From contig QCDG01000003.1 in assembly GCA_003280995.1 (NCBI GenBank), forward strand, positions 1-64,000: a DNA stretch of 64,000 nucleotides. Direction: 5' to 3'. Under the pieces are notes generated by a model, which did no database searches, was not told the DNA's origin, and saw nothing but the letters and a program-made list of their open reading frames with translations. Below are positions 1 through 9,342 of this stretch, in pieces. This DNA comes from Prochlorococcus sp. AG-355-A09. GTDB lineage: Bacteria > Cyanobacteriota > Cyanobacteriia > PCC-6307 > Cyanobiaceae. A program made the translations under genes and the position numbers. Each line of letters begins with the position of its first letter. Within the stretch, counting starts at the first letter, position 1.

Positions 1-699
1 TTAGAAAAAGATAATAATTCAAAAGAAATTACTATTTCAAAGAGTAGAGAAAAAGATATTCCAAAAGATCTTTTATTTTCAATTACAAGTTATCTAAAAC
101 AATTAAACATTTCAACTTCAAATTTAAGTAAAAAAAAATATATATTTGATGAGAGTGTCGATAATTTATTGCTTAATGAAAAAGATTTAGTAGATAAGAT
201 ATTTCTTGATTTACAAAGTCACTTGATTTTATGCGAAAAAAATTCCGGAATATGGAGTGTTGAATATTTGAATGAAATTGTTTTTGGTCAAAAAAAACCC
301 TATGACCTTAAAACTCTTAAAGAGGGTGTTCCGATCATGTGTACAAAAAATAATAATGAACTTGGTTTGTCAAATGGGGATATCGGAGTACTTATAGGTT
401 TAAAAAATAAAAGAAAATATCTTTTTAGAAAATTTAATGATAATAACGAAGAAATTGTCGCATTGATTGATCCATCTAATTTAGAAAATGTTGTACCAGC
501 AATAGCCATTACTATTCATAAATCTCAAGGAAGTGAATCTGAAAAAGTAAACATTTTGTGGTCCCAAAATTATAGAAGAAATCAATATGCTGTAAAAGAA
601 AAAAAAGATAATCAAAATATCTTTTGCAGAGATAATTTTGAAAGAAGGTTATTTTATACTGCTGTTACAAGAGCGAAAAAATATTTAAATATATATTAA
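1..699 (+). CDS. recD: RecD, exodeoxyribonuclease V alpha subunit (3' part only)
   Basis: The reading frame is open from base 1 to the TAA at 697-699, so this is the C-terminal part of a gene that begins before the window. The last 90 residues carry late helicase motifs of superfamily 1: AITIHKSQGSE (motif V type) and RRLFYTAVTRAKK (motif VI, arginine finger). A small beta-rich insert with LSNGDIGVL lies before them, as in RecD/UvrD C-termini. RecD is the fast 5'-3' motor of RecBCD, which processes double-strand breaks. The first 70 residues are poorly conserved and Lys/Ser-rich. An internal ATG at 169 is not the real start. Family assignment is firm; a RecD2-like helicase is the only real alternative. 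Confidence 0.85.
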   Translation, partial: LEKDNNSKEITISKSREKDIPKDLLFSITSYLKQLNISTSNLSKKKYIFDESVDNLLLNEKDLVDKIFLDLQSHLILCEKNSGIWSVEYLNEIVFGQKKPYDLKTLKEGVPIMCTKNNNELGLSNGDIGVLIGLKNKRKYLFRKFNDNNEEIVALIDPSNLENVVPAIAITIHKSQGSESEKVNILWSQNYRRNQYAVKEKKDNQNIFCRDNFERRLFYTAVTRAKKYLNIY

Positions 700-810
700 T
701 TAAATTAAATTTTATTTTTGAGAAATTAGTGATAACTTAACCCCGAGATGTTAGATTAATAATTCGGCTCTGTAAGGCTAATCAACAATTTAAGTCAATT
801 GAGATATTTG

Positions 811-845
811 TTGAATGCCTAATCAGAAGATTATTAGGCATTTAA
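811..845 (+). promoter_or_regulatory. Hairpin abutting the deaD start codon
   Basis: The strands 811-823 (TTGAATGCCTAAT) and 833-845 (ATTAGGCATTTAA) pair over 13 positions with one G-U wobble, around a 9-nt loop. The core TGCCTAAT/ATTAGGCA is perfect. The ATG of the helicase begins at 847, one base after the stem, so the ribosome-loading region would be buried in it. Only three U follow the stem, so it is a weak terminator for recD. A translational switch for a cold-induced helicase is an inference. Confidence 0.55.
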
Positions 846-846
846 A

Positions 847-2628
847 ATGGTTTTAAAAAAAGATAGTAACTCTCTTGGGAGTGAGCAGGAAAATTCTCAG
901 AATGAAGATTCTTACCTACTAGAGCTCAAGAACTTTGATACCAAAAAAGAAATTGAATCTCAACTATTGGAAGTATCTAAAGGCGATGATAATGAGAATG
1001 GCTTTCTCGATTTTGGGTTTAATAAATCGATAATAAACGCGTTAATAAATAAAGGATATAAAAATCCAACTCCCATCCAAAAAGCTGCAATTCCCGAACT
1101 AATGTTAGGCAGGGATTTACTAGGTCAAGCACAAACAGGGACAGGTAAGACTGCAGCTTTCGCATTACCATTAATAGAAAAACTTAAAGATAATAAAGAA
1201 TTAAATGCCAAGGTTTTAGTTATGACTCCTACAAGAGAATTAGCAACTCAAGTGGCTGAATCTTTTAAAAGTTATAGTTCTGAATCTAGTAATTTTAAGA
1301 CGGTTGCAATATATGGAGGCACCGACTATCGAAATCAAATTTCTGCATTAAAAAGAAAAGTTGACGTAGTAGTTGGGACCCCAGGCCGAATAATGGATCA
1401 TATTAGGCAGGGGACTTTTAAAATTAAAGATATAAATTGTCTTGTTTTAGATGAGGCAGATGAAATGTTAAATATGGGTTTTCTTGAAGATATTGAATGG
1501 ATAGTAGATCAACTTCCAGAAAATAAACAGATGGTATTGTTTTCAGCAACAATGCCTAATGAGATAAGAAACATAGCAAAAAAATATCTAAATGATCCTG
1601 CCGAAATATTAATCAAAAGTGTCAAAAAAGAAACTCAATTAATTTCGCAAAAATTTCTATATGTACAAAGGCATCATAAGTTAGATGCTTTAAAAAGAAT
1701 ACTAGAACTTAATAATGAGGGAGTAATTATTTTTGTTAGGACAAAACTACTTACTACTTCAATAGCTGAAGCTTTAGAGAATTCAGGTCACTCTGTTGCA
1801 GTACTTAATGGAGATATACCTCAAAATCAAAGAGAAAATACTGTAGATAGATTGAAAAAAGGATTTATTAATATCCTTGTTGCAACTGATGTCGCAGCTA
1901 GAGGATTAGATGTTGAGAGGATAAAACTTGTTGTTAATTACGATTTTCCTTTTGACAAGGAAACATACACTCATAGAATTGGAAGAACTGGAAGGGCAGG
2001 AAGATCAGGAGAAGCAATTTTATTTGTTAATCAAAGAGAAAAACATTTTCTGAGAAACTTAGAAAACTCAACAAGAACCAAGATTGAAGAAATTAATATA
2101 CCAAGTAATAAAATAATAAATGAAAAAAGGATGGAGAAACTTATAGATAATGTTAATGAGAGTTCTTTAGCTAAAGATGAAAATGAAGAAAATAAAGCTT
2201 TAATTATTGATGTACTAGATAATTTAAAAGAAAAATTCTCTATGGATGACTCAAATATTGCAATGGCGGCGATTAATTTAGTAATAGGTAATAAATCATT
2301 TTTTGTTAATGACGATGATTCTTGGATTTATAAACAAAATAATACTGATCGAAATAGATCAAATAGAAATAGTAATAATCGTATGAGAAATTCAAATAGA
2401 AGGAATAATTATCAAAATGATTCTTTTGAAACCTATAAATTTAACTTTGGTAAATTTGATGGAGTTAGAGTTGCAAATATTATATCCTCAATCTGTAATT
2501 CAACAAATATAAATGGTAGATCCATAGGGAAGATACAGATTTTTAATGATTACAGTTTGGTAGATTTACCCAGAGATCTGCATAGAGAAACTAAAAATAA
2601 ATTAAAAAAAATTAAAGTCAGAAACTAG
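847..2628 (+). CDS. deaD: DEAD-box ATP-dependent RNA helicase, DeaD/CsdA type
   Basis: Unwinds structured RNA; in cyanobacteria this class (CrhR type) responds to cold and redox. Visible in order: Q motif near residues 70-83, Walker A AQTGTGKT (95-102), PTRELA (128-133), TPGR (178-181), DEAD (202-205), SAT (233-235), ARGLD in the second RecA lobe, and HRIGRTGRAG near 376-385. An Asn/Arg-rich low-complexity linker follows (about 490-520), then a DbpA-type RNA-binding domain with FDGVRVANIISSI and GKIQIFNDYSLVDLP. The first 50 residues are acidic and poorly ordered. ATG at 847 is the only plausible start before the Q motif; it has no visible Shine-Dalgarno and sits directly against a hairpin. 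Length (593) is normal. Confidence 0.95.
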   Translation: MVLKKDSNSLGSEQENSQNEDSYLLELKNFDTKKEIESQLLEVSKGDDNENGFLDFGFNKSIINALINKGYKNPTPIQKAAIPELMLGRDLLGQAQTGTGKTAAFALPLIEKLKDNKELNAKVLVMTPTRELATQVAESFKSYSSESSNFKTVAIYGGTDYRNQISALKRKVDVVVGTPGRIMDHIRQGTFKIKDINCLVLDEADEMLNMGFLEDIEWIVDQLPENKQMVLFSATMPNEIRNIAKKYLNDPAEILIKSVKKETQLISQKFLYVQRHHKLDALKRILELNNEGVIIFVRTKLLTTSIAEALENSGHSVAVLNGDIPQNQRENTVDRLKKGFINILVATDVAARGLDVERIKLVVNYDFPFDKETYTHRIGRTGRAGRSGEAILFVNQREKHFLRNLENSTRTKIEEINIPSNKIINEKRMEKLIDNVNESSLAKDENEENKALIIDVLDNLKEKFSMDDSNIAMAAINLVIGNKSFFVNDDDSWIYKQNNTDRNRSNRNSNNRMRNSNRRNNYQNDSFETYKFNFGKFDGVRVANIISSICNSTNINGRSIGKIQIFNDYSLVDLPRDLHRETKNKLKKIKVRN

Positions 2629-2637
2629 TGATAGAGA

Positions 2638-2931
2638 ATGAAAGCTAGCAAATATAATTTCTTTATTTTTGTGAATCTAATAATACTATTCAACTCCTTT
2701 AATAGTTATTATTTAGCTCAAACCAAACAAAATTCAATCATAAAATTATTTTGTCTTCAGAGTGTCAAAGAGGAGATGATGAATGCAGAAATGGTATATA
2801 GTAAAGAAATTGCGAATGAAACTTGTGATTGTTACTACGAAGAATTTATGCAAACTGCAAGTCATCAAGATGCAAAAACAAAATGTAAATTAGAAACTAA
2901 AGAAAATTTAAATCATAATAGAAAAATTTAA
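2638..2931 (+). CDS. Small exported Cys-containing protein, unknown function
   Basis: This 97-residue protein starts 9 bases after the helicase stop and ends 10 bases before the ABC exporter, so it is probably cotranscribed with both. A hydrophobic stretch at residues 8-28 looks like a signal peptide or anchor. The rest is polar with four cysteines (FCLQ, TCDCYYEEF, KCKLE). The pattern Cys-x-Cys-Tyr-Tyr-Glu-Glu-Phe plus a later Cys suggests disulfides in the periplasm. I do not recognise a family and give no function. Its tight packing between two real genes supports it as a true gene. Confidence 0.6.
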   Translation: MKASKYNFFIFVNLIILFNSFNSYYLAQTKQNSIIKLFCLQSVKEEMMNAEMVYSKEIANETCDCYYEEFMQTASHQDAKTKCKLETKENLNHNRKI

Positions 2932-2941
2932 TTATTATTTT

Positions 2942-4714
2942 ATGAGGTCTAAGAAAAGTCAAAATCCAATAATTAGACTTTATTTAAATCTGATTGAGGA
3001 AAGAAGGTTACTATTTTTTGCTTTTATTAGTTCTATTATTAATAAAATATTAGATTTAGCTCCCCCTGTAATAATTGGTCTTGCAGTGGATATCGTTGTA
3101 AAGGAACAGAATTCATGGATTGCTGGTTTTGGAATAAAAGAAGTTCCAGCACAATTGATTTTTCTTGCATTTGCTTCAGGAATAGTTTGGTCTGGTGAAT
3201 CCTCCTTTGAATATTTATATTCAATTTTATGGAGAAATTTGGCTCAGTTATCGCAACATAAATTAAGAATAAAAGCTTATGAGCATATCCAGGAATTAGA
3301 TATGGATTTTTTTGAAAATGATAATACTGGAAGGTTATTATCTATTTTGAATGATGATATAAATCAACTCGAGAGATTTCTAGACCAAGGGGCAAATCAG
3401 ATTATTCAGTTATTTATTACTGTCTTAATTATTGGGGGCACTATGATTTTTGTCGCTCCAAAAATCGCTTTATTTGCTTTCTTTCCTATCCCAATTATAT
3501 TTTTAGGATCAATTAAATTTCAAAGGAAGCTTGCTCCAAAATACAGAGATGTTAGAAATAAAGCTGGACTGTTGGCATCAAGGCTTAATAATAATTTAAG
3601 TGGAATATTAACCATAAAAAGTTTTACTAAAGAAAAATGGGAATTAAATAGATTAAATAAAGAAAGTCTCGATTATCAAAGAAGTAATAAGGCTGCAATA
3701 AAATTATCTTCTGCTTTTATCCCTCTTATAAGATTTGCAATTTTATTTGCTTTTATAGCGATTCTATTAATTGGAGGTTTCCAAACTTGGAATAAGACAC
3801 TTGATGTAGGTACTTATAGTTTTTTAGTGTTTATTACACAAAGACTATTATGGCCTTTAACTACTTTGGGGCATGTTTTAGATGATTTTCAGAGATCTAT
3901 GGCTTCAATAGATAGAGTAATTGATCTCATAGATACGCCTATAAAAATAAAAGATGGAAAAATAAAAATTGAACCTAAAGATATCAAAGGAGAAATTATT
4001 TTTAATAATGTAAATTTTAATTATCCTGGACGAGATTTAACTTTAAAAAACATAAATTTCAAAATTGAAAAAAACTCTTCATTAGGAATTGTTGGTTTAA
4101 CAGGTTCTGGGAAAAGTACAATAATAAAACTACTACTTAGAATTTATGATAGTAATAATGGGTCAATAACCTTGGATGGAGTTTCCACTAAAGAAATAAA
4201 TTTGAGGGATTTAAGAAAGTGTATCTCTTTAGTAAGTCAAGAAACTTATTTATTTCATGGCACTGTACAAGAAAATATTGCTTATGGCTCAATCAACCCT
4301 AGTCTTAAAGATATTATTAAAGCTTCAAAGATTGCGGAAGCTCATAAATTTATTGAACAATTACCAGATGGTTATAAAACTATAGTGGGGGAAAGGGGAC
4401 AAAGGCTCTCAGGCGGGCAACGTCAAAGAATTGCCTTGGCGAGAGCTGTTTTAAAGGATGCTCCAATATTAATATTAGATGAAGCTACAGCTTCAGTTGA
4501 TAATGAAACAGAGGCTTTAATTCAAAAATCGTTATCTAAAATCACAAAAGAAAGAACAACTATAGTAATAGCTCATAGATTAAGCACTATAAAAAATGCT
4601 GATAATATTGTAGTTATTGATAAAGGTAAAATAGTTGAAAGCGGAAAACATGAAAAACTATTAGATCAGAACAAAATATATGCTGATTTGTGGAATGTTC
4701 AAGTAGGAATCTAG
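2942..4714 (+). CDS. ABC exporter, fused permease and ATPase (MsbA/MdlB type)
   Basis: A half-transporter of 590 residues that should work as a homodimer in the inner or thylakoid membrane. The N-terminal 320 residues hold about six membrane helices and coupling-helix sequence (DMDFFENDNTGRLLSILNDD). The C-terminal nucleotide-binding domain shows Walker A GLTGSGKST (near 383-391), a Q loop, signature LSGGQRQRIALARA (near 489), Walker B ILILDEATASVD (near 510) and the switch His in IVIAHRLSTI. The substrate cannot be read from sequence; MsbA-like lipid or drug export is the family's usual job. It converges with the CyanoP gene with 14 bases between stops. Confidence 0.9.
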   Translation: MRSKKSQNPIIRLYLNLIEERRLLFFAFISSIINKILDLAPPVIIGLAVDIVVKEQNSWIAGFGIKEVPAQLIFLAFASGIVWSGESSFEYLYSILWRNLAQLSQHKLRIKAYEHIQELDMDFFENDNTGRLLSILNDDINQLERFLDQGANQIIQLFITVLIIGGTMIFVAPKIALFAFFPIPIIFLGSIKFQRKLAPKYRDVRNKAGLLASRLNNNLSGILTIKSFTKEKWELNRLNKESLDYQRSNKAAIKLSSAFIPLIRFAILFAFIAILLIGGFQTWNKTLDVGTYSFLVFITQRLLWPLTTLGHVLDDFQRSMASIDRVIDLIDTPIKIKDGKIKIEPKDIKGEIIFNNVNFNYPGRDLTLKNINFKIEKNSSLGIVGLTGSGKSTIIKLLLRIYDSNNGSITLDGVSTKEINLRDLRKCISLVSQETYLFHGTVQENIAYGSINPSLKDIIKASKIAEAHKFIEQLPDGYKTIVGERGQRLSGGQRQRIALARAVLKDAPILILDEATASVDNETEALIQKSLSKITKERTTIVIAHRLSTIKNADNIVVIDKGKIVESGKHEKLLDQNKIYADLWNVQVGI

Positions 4715-4728
4715 TATGAATTTCTAAA

Positions 4729-5286
4729 CTATATTAAGAAGTTAAATGATTCAATTACGTTACTAAACATGCCGTCAATTTTATTCCACCTTTCTTCGTT
4801 TGTTCCTACAGCGAAAGTGTAAAGTGTTCCTCTATCAATTACGACAGTAGCTAATTCATGTCTGGCCTGTTCATTTAAATTTAATTCATACTCTAAATCA
4901 TAGAAAATATGATTGGATGCCTCCCTCTTTTTGGCATTTATAAGTTTTACCTCTCTGCCTGAACCTTCGGGAGCAATGACTTTATCAATTAATGTTTGAC
5001 CTACTTCACTTGGGCTTCCTAATTGCTCTAATTGAACATCTTTATTGACATCAGAAATAACTAAACTTAAGGTCTCATTACTATTTATTAAATCATGATA
5101 AATAATTTCAGGTCCTCCATCGACTTTTACTCTAGTCCAACCTGTTGGATACAAAAAGGCATATCTACCATCAGGACTTTGATAAGCTTCTAATCCCGCA
5201 TTCAGTCCGCCACTACAAGCACTCAGTGTTAAGCACAAAAAAACCAAAAATATATATTTGAAAGGGTTAAATTTAATATTTTTCAT
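4729..5286 (-). CDS. psbP: CyanoP, PsbP-family photosystem II lipoprotein
   Basis: A 185-residue PsbP-like protein that acts on the lumenal side of thylakoids in photosystem II assembly or stability. A signal peptide ends in the lipobox LTLSAC (Cys near residue 24), followed by a Gly-rich tether. The mature part has the family opening YQSPDGRYAFLYPTGWTRV, then a beta-rich fold with VDGGPEIIYHDLI and a closing YTFAVGTNEERW region. Length matches cyanobacterial CyanoP. It is a single gene, divergent from recR across a 103-base spacer. Confidence 0.93.
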   Translation of the reverse strand: MKNIKFNPFKYIFLVFLCLTLSACSGGLNAGLEAYQSPDGRYAFLYPTGWTRVKVDGGPEIIYHDLINSNETLSLVISDVNKDVQLEQLGSPSEVGQTLIDKVIAPEGSGREVKLINAKKREASNHIFYDLEYELNLNEQARHELATVVIDRGTLYTFAVGTNEERWNKIDGMFSNVIESFNFLI

Positions 5287-5389
5287 TTTGTTTGAAATTA
5301 CTAACTAAAAACATAATAAGACATTAAAAGCAAACAATTATGGCAATTCGGAATTTTGCGTCTAAATTATCTCTAGAAATAGTTTAATT

Positions 5390-5989
5390 TTGATTACTTA
5401 TACCAAACCACTTTCAAAATTAATCGGTCATTTTGAGAAATTCCCAGGGATTGGTCCAAGAACAGCGCAAAGATTAGCCCTGTTTATTTTAAAACAACCT
5501 GAAAGTACAATAAGAGATTTTTCAAAGGCTTTGTTAGAAGCACATAGGAATGTTGGTCGTTGCAAAAAATGTTTCAATTTGACTTCAGAAAATGAATGTG
5601 AAATTTGTAGAAATACTGAAAGAAATCAAAAACTAATTTGTGTAGTAGCAGAAACTAAAGATTTGCTTGCTTTGGAGCGCGCCAGAGAATTTAAAGGTGT
5701 TTACCATGTTATTGGTGGTTTAATATCCCCAATGGATTCTGTTGGCCCCGAACTCTTAGAAATAAGAAGCTTGGTAGAAAGAGTTAGCAAGTCTGAAATA
5801 GATGAGATCATATTGGCATTGACCCCCAGTGTTGAGGGAGATACAACAAGTCTTTATATTGGAAAATTATTAGCCCCTTTTACTAAAGTTACGAGGATTG
5901 CATATGGGCTCCCAATGGGCAGTGAACTTGAATATGTTGATGAAGTTACACTTGCAAGGGCCTTAGAAGGTAGAACAAAACTAAATTAG
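5390..5989 (+). CDS. recR: Recombination protein RecR
   Basis: RecR works with RecO/RecF to load RecA at gaps. The 199 residues show a helix-hairpin-helix ([15 protein letters not shown], residues 18-32), a four-cysteine zinc site (C58, C61, C70, C73) and a Toprim domain ([11 protein letters not shown], then the [17 protein letters not shown] segment). Length is normal. The start is TTG at 5390, chosen because the protein then begins at the conserved [11 protein letters not shown] segment and no ATG is available. It sits 3 bases before lipA, so the two are likely cotranscribed. Confidence 0.95.
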   Translation: MITYTKPLSKLIGHFEKFPGIGPRTAQRLALFILKQPESTIRDFSKALLEAHRNVGRCKKCFNLTSENECEICRNTERNQKLICVVAETKDLLALERAREFKGVYHVIGGLISPMDSVGPELLEIRSLVERVSKSEIDEIILALTPSVEGDTTSLYIGKLLAPFTKVTRIAYGLPMGSELEYVDEVTLARALEGRTKLN

Positions 5990-5992
5990 ACA

Positions 5993-6892
5993 ATGAGAGA
6001 CAATAATCTAATCAAGAAAGAAAAAATCTTAAGACTTCCCTCTTGGATTAAATTTCCAATTAGTAAAGCTTCAGAATTCGAAAAAATACAAACACTCATC
6101 AAAAAATCTAATATTCATACTATTTGTGAAGAAGCAAGATGTCCAAATAGAGCAGAATGTTATGCCTCTGGAACAGCCACTTTCTTACTGGGTGGATCGA
6201 TATGTTCTCGTTCTTGTGCTTTTTGTCAGGTAAATAAAGGTAGACCTAGTTCTGTCAATTTTGATGAATGTACTCAAGTCGCTGAAGCAGTGAAAGTACT
6301 AAATTTGAAATATGTTGTTTTGACATCTGTAGCTAGAGACGATCTCCCTGATCATGGTGCAAATTTATTTATATCTACAATTGATGAGATTAGAAAAATT
6401 GATTCAACAATAAAAATAGAGGTTTTAACTCCTGATTTATGGGGTGGGGGCAAAAATTTTGATGAAACTAATAACCTACAGACTGAGAGATTGAAGATGA
6501 TTTTAGAAAAAGATCCAATATGTTTTAATCATAATCTTGAAACTGTTGAAAGGCTGCAAAAAGAAGTTAGGAGAGGTGCAAACTATAAAAAATCTCTTAG
6601 TTTACTAAAAAAGGCAAAAGATATCGCTCCTCATATTCAAACTAAATCAGGTATTATGTTAGGCCTTGGGGAAACATTGGATGAAATAAAAAATACAATT
6701 TATGATCTTAAAAAAATAGATTGTGATCAAATTACAATCGGCCAATATTTAAGGCCCTCATTCAATCATTTGGCAGTTAAGAAATATTGGGATCCATCAG
6801 AGTTTGAATATTTATATCGCTTCTCTAATGAGTTAGGATTCAAAAAAGTTTCTTCTGGCCCCTTAGTTAGAAGTAGTTATCATGCGGGTTAA
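5993..6892 (+). CDS. lipA: Lipoyl synthase, radical SAM
   Basis: Inserts two sulfurs into octanoyl groups on lipoyl domains of 2-oxoacid dehydrogenases and glycine cleavage H protein. Both iron-sulfur cluster motifs are visible: the auxiliary cluster cysteines C45, C50 and C56 in CEEARCPNRAEC, and the radical SAM CX3CX2C at C71, C75 and C78. The C-terminal end SGPLVRSSYHAG includes the RSSY motif whose Ser binds the auxiliary cluster. Length 299 is typical. Cyanobacteria often have two lipA paralogues; which one this is cannot be decided here. Its stop overlaps the convergent neighbour by 4 bases. Confidence 0.95.
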   Translation: MRDNNLIKKEKILRLPSWIKFPISKASEFEKIQTLIKKSNIHTICEEARCPNRAECYASGTATFLLGGSICSRSCAFCQVNKGRPSSVNFDECTQVAEAVKVLNLKYVVLTSVARDDLPDHGANLFISTIDEIRKIDSTIKIEVLTPDLWGGGKNFDETNNLQTERLKMILEKDPICFNHNLETVERLQKEVRRGANYKKSLSLLKKAKDIAPHIQTKSGIMLGLGETLDEIKNTIYDLKKIDCDQITIGQYLRPSFNHLAVKKYWDPSEFEYLYRFSNELGFKKVSSGPLVRSSYHAG

Positions 6893-7389
6893 CTTTCTTC
6901 AATTAAAGAAAGTTTCTTTTCAAGTTTTTTCAATATTGAAATACATTCTCCGCTCATAAGTGTACCTGCACCTCCCCAGACCAATCTTAATAAAAGATCT
7001 ACTGGGCTAGAACCAACTTCTTTCACAACCTTGAAGCCTATTAACTTAAAATATCTAACTAGCTTTTTACTATAACCTTCACTATCAAAAATTGCTAAAA
7101 GCCTTGATTTGTTGCTTGATTTTTTTTCAATTGCCCAAGCCATAGTTGTTGCCCATATTAATTCTGAAACGAAAGCGGGAGCTTTACTAAGGATTCTTAA
7201 TGTATCTAGCTGAATACCTTGTTTATTTAGATAAGTCCAACCTTTCATTTCGGCCCAAATCTTAATGATGTTATCTTTCTGTTCTGCTACAACGATTCTA
7301 AAGAAACATAATCCTAGAGTTTCTCTAACTTGAATTTTAATTAATAATCCAATGGTATCTGCTAATTTTTCTAATTCTTCAACTTTCAT
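6889..7389 (-). CDS. Conserved cyanobacterial protein, GNAT-like fold suspected
   Basis: This 166-residue cytosolic protein has no clear motif of known function. The middle part (LLAIFDSEGYSKKLVRYFKLIGFKVVKEVG) looks like the end of an acetyltransferase fold, where a helix precedes the Tyr-x-x-x-Gly-Phe strand, but a clear acetyl-CoA loop (Q/RxxGxG/A) is not visible; WGGAGTLMSGEC near the C-terminus is Gly-rich. It lies 11 bases after trhO at the end of the lysA-to-trhO run and converges on lipA with a 4-base overlap. Function is unknown. Confidence 0.7.
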   Translation of the reverse strand: MKVEELEKLADTIGLLIKIQVRETLGLCFFRIVVAEQKDNIIKIWAEMKGWTYLNKQGIQLDTLRILSKAPAFVSELIWATTMAWAIEKKSSNKSRLLAIFDSEGYSKKLVRYFKLIGFKVVKEVGSSPVDLLLRLVWGGAGTLMSGECISILKKLEKKLSLIEES

Positions 7390-7400
7390 GATTTTGAAAA

Positions 7401-8333
7401 TTAATCCTTATAGATTTTAAGATTTTCAACTTTTAATCTATCGATCTGTTTTTGTCTTTCTTCAAACCTTTTCCTATCATCATCACTGAACTGATCTATG
7501 CAGAAATGACATTGGATTCCCTTTCTATATTCTTTTCTTTCTTGATCTTGAATTGAAACCGGCATTCCACATGCATGACAAATCGAGTAGGAGCCTTTTT
7601 CTAATTCTTGATCTAAAGCAACTCTTTTATCAAAAACATAACATTCACCTTCAAATAAACTTTTTTCTTTTGGTATATCATCAAGGTATTGAAGAATGCC
7701 CCCTTGTAGGTGATATATATTTTTATAACCTTTCTTTTTCAGTAAACTAGTAGCTTTTTCACATCTTATTCCTCCGGTACAAAACATTGCTATATTTGCA
7801 GACTCTTTATTTTCTAAGTGGGTATCTAAGTGATCATCTACCCACTTGGGGAATTCGCTAAAGTTTCTTGTATTTGGGTTTATGGAGTTCTGAAATGTAC
7901 CTATAGAAACCTCATAGTGATTTCTAGTATCAATGACTATTGTATTTTGATTTTTAATTAATTTATTCCAATTAGCTGAGTCAATATAAGTCCCATTATT
8001 TTCTGAAGGTTTTATTTCAGGGACACCCATTGTAACTATTTCTTTCTTGATTTTTATTTTTAATTTTTTGAAGACTTTCTTTTTTGAAAAGTTTACTTTA
8101 ATATTCAAACTTCTATTATCTGAATATTTATTAAGTAAATTCAAAACGATATCAATTACATTTTTCTCAGCACAAATAGTTCCATTAATGCCCTCACTTG
8201 CAAAAATTAATAAACCTGAAAGATCGTTTTTATTTTCAATTTCTAATAATTTATTTTTAAGATCAAGAATTAAGTTTTCTTGAAATGGGAAGAAAGAGTA
8301 AAGAGAAACTATCTTATAAATTTTTCCTTTCAT
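7401..8333 (-). CDS. trhO: tRNA U34 hydroxylase TrhO, rhodanese-domain (UPF0176)
   Basis: TrhO enzymes make 5-hydroxyuridine at the wobble position of some tRNAs using oxygen. The 310 residues show an N-terminal acylphosphatase-like ferredoxin fold ([13 protein letters not shown] near 44-55), a rhodanese domain with the active-site loop [10 protein letters not shown] (catalytic Cys at 185) and LQGGILQYL, and a C-terminal Cys-rich segment with CHACG and CHFC that could bind zinc. The order and length fit the family. Its ATG overlaps the end of bioB by 4 bases, showing translational coupling. Confidence 0.9.
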   Translation of the reverse strand: MKGKIYKIVSLYSFFPFQENLILDLKNKLLEIENKNDLSGLLIFASEGINGTICAEKNVIDIVLNLLNKYSDNRSLNIKVNFSKKKVFKKLKIKIKKEIVTMGVPEIKPSENNGTYIDSANWNKLIKNQNTIVIDTRNHYEVSIGTFQNSINPNTRNFSEFPKWVDDHLDTHLENKESANIAMFCTGGIRCEKATSLLKKKGYKNIYHLQGGILQYLDDIPKEKSLFEGECYVFDKRVALDQELEKGSYSICHACGMPVSIQDQERKEYRKGIQCHFCIDQFSDDDRKRFEERQKQIDRLKVENLKIYKD

Positions 8334-9337
8334 AAAGAAGATAATGTTTTTTCACAAGTTTCAAAATCTTGGTTAAATGATACTCCAACCTCTTTAAGAA
8401 GTTTTCTGTCTGATTGAAAAGATGGATTTGAAGTTGTGAGTAACTCATCTCCATAAAAAATTGAATTTGCCCCACATTGAAAACATAAAATTTGGGCTTC
8501 TTTTGAAAGCTTTTCTCGCCCCGCACTTAATCTTATTTTACTTTTAGGCATAAGAATTCTTGCTGTAGCTATCATCCTTATCATTTCAATAGAATCAATT
8601 TCTTGATTATCTTCTAAACCAGTACCTTCAATAGCTACTAATGAATTTATAGGAACACTTTCAGGGTGTGGATTCATGTTTGAAAGCACTTCCAAAAGAG
8701 ATGCTCTATCGCCATTAGTTTCACCCAAGCCTATTATTCCTCCACAACAAACATTTATTCCTGCATTCCTTACTCTTTTGATAGTGTCAAGTCTGTCTTG
8801 ATAAGTTCTAGTAGTAATAATATTTTTATAATGCTCAGGACTAGTATCAAGATTGTGGTTATACGCGGTCAAGCCTGCATCAGCCAGTCTGGAAGCTTGT
8901 TCTTCTGTAAGCATCCCAGCAGTAACGCATGCTTCCATCCCTAAATCTCTTACACCGCTAACCATCTCTAACATTGCATTAAAAGATTTTCCATCTCTAA
9001 TTTCTCTCCACGCCCAACCCATACAAAACCTATCTGCACCTTCATTTTTTGCTACTTGAGCTCTTGCTAAAACCTCTTCAACTTGAAATTGTGGATGACT
9101 TTTGATTTCGCTAGCACTATAAATGGATTGGCTACAGTACGAACAATTTTCCTCGCATCCACCAGTTTTTACGCTGAACAATGATGCTAATTGAATATCG
9201 TATTGGTTGAATTTCCTGTGAACGGTTTGTGATTCCCACATTAAATCAATAAGAGGCATATTAAGTATTTTCAAAATCTCCGCTTTATTCCAATCGAACC
9301 TAATTTCTTTTAATAACTGATTATTCGAATTAGCCAT
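8330..9337 (-). CDS. bioB: Biotin synthase, radical SAM
   Basis: Converts dethiobiotin to biotin by sulfur insertion. The radical SAM motif CEENCSYC gives C61, C65 and C68. Other family landmarks are MGWAWRE, the [12 protein letters not shown] segment, [10 protein letters not shown] and the sacrificial-cluster Arg region IRLSAGRE. Length 335 is typical. It lies 5 bases after uppS and overlaps trhO by 4 bases, so it is part of a tight operon. No other bio gene is in the window. Confidence 0.96.
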   Translation of the reverse strand: MANSNNQLLKEIRFDWNKAEILKILNMPLIDLMWESQTVHRKFNQYDIQLASLFSVKTGGCEENCSYCSQSIYSASEIKSHPQFQVEEVLARAQVAKNEGADRFCMGWAWREIRDGKSFNAMLEMVSGVRDLGMEACVTAGMLTEEQASRLADAGLTAYNHNLDTSPEHYKNIITTRTYQDRLDTIKRVRNAGINVCCGGIIGLGETNGDRASLLEVLSNMNPHPESVPINSLVAIEGTGLEDNQEIDSIEMIRMIATARILMPKSKIRLSAGREKLSKEAQILCFQCGANSIFYGDELLTTSNPSFQSDRKLLKEVGVSFNQDFETCEKTLSSL

Positions 9338-9342
9338 TTTTA

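Noticed and set aside
169..699. ORF from the ATG at 169 as a complete small gene
   Set aside because: The frame is open back to base 1 and the sequence is the C-terminal part of a RecD-type helicase, so the ATG is internal.
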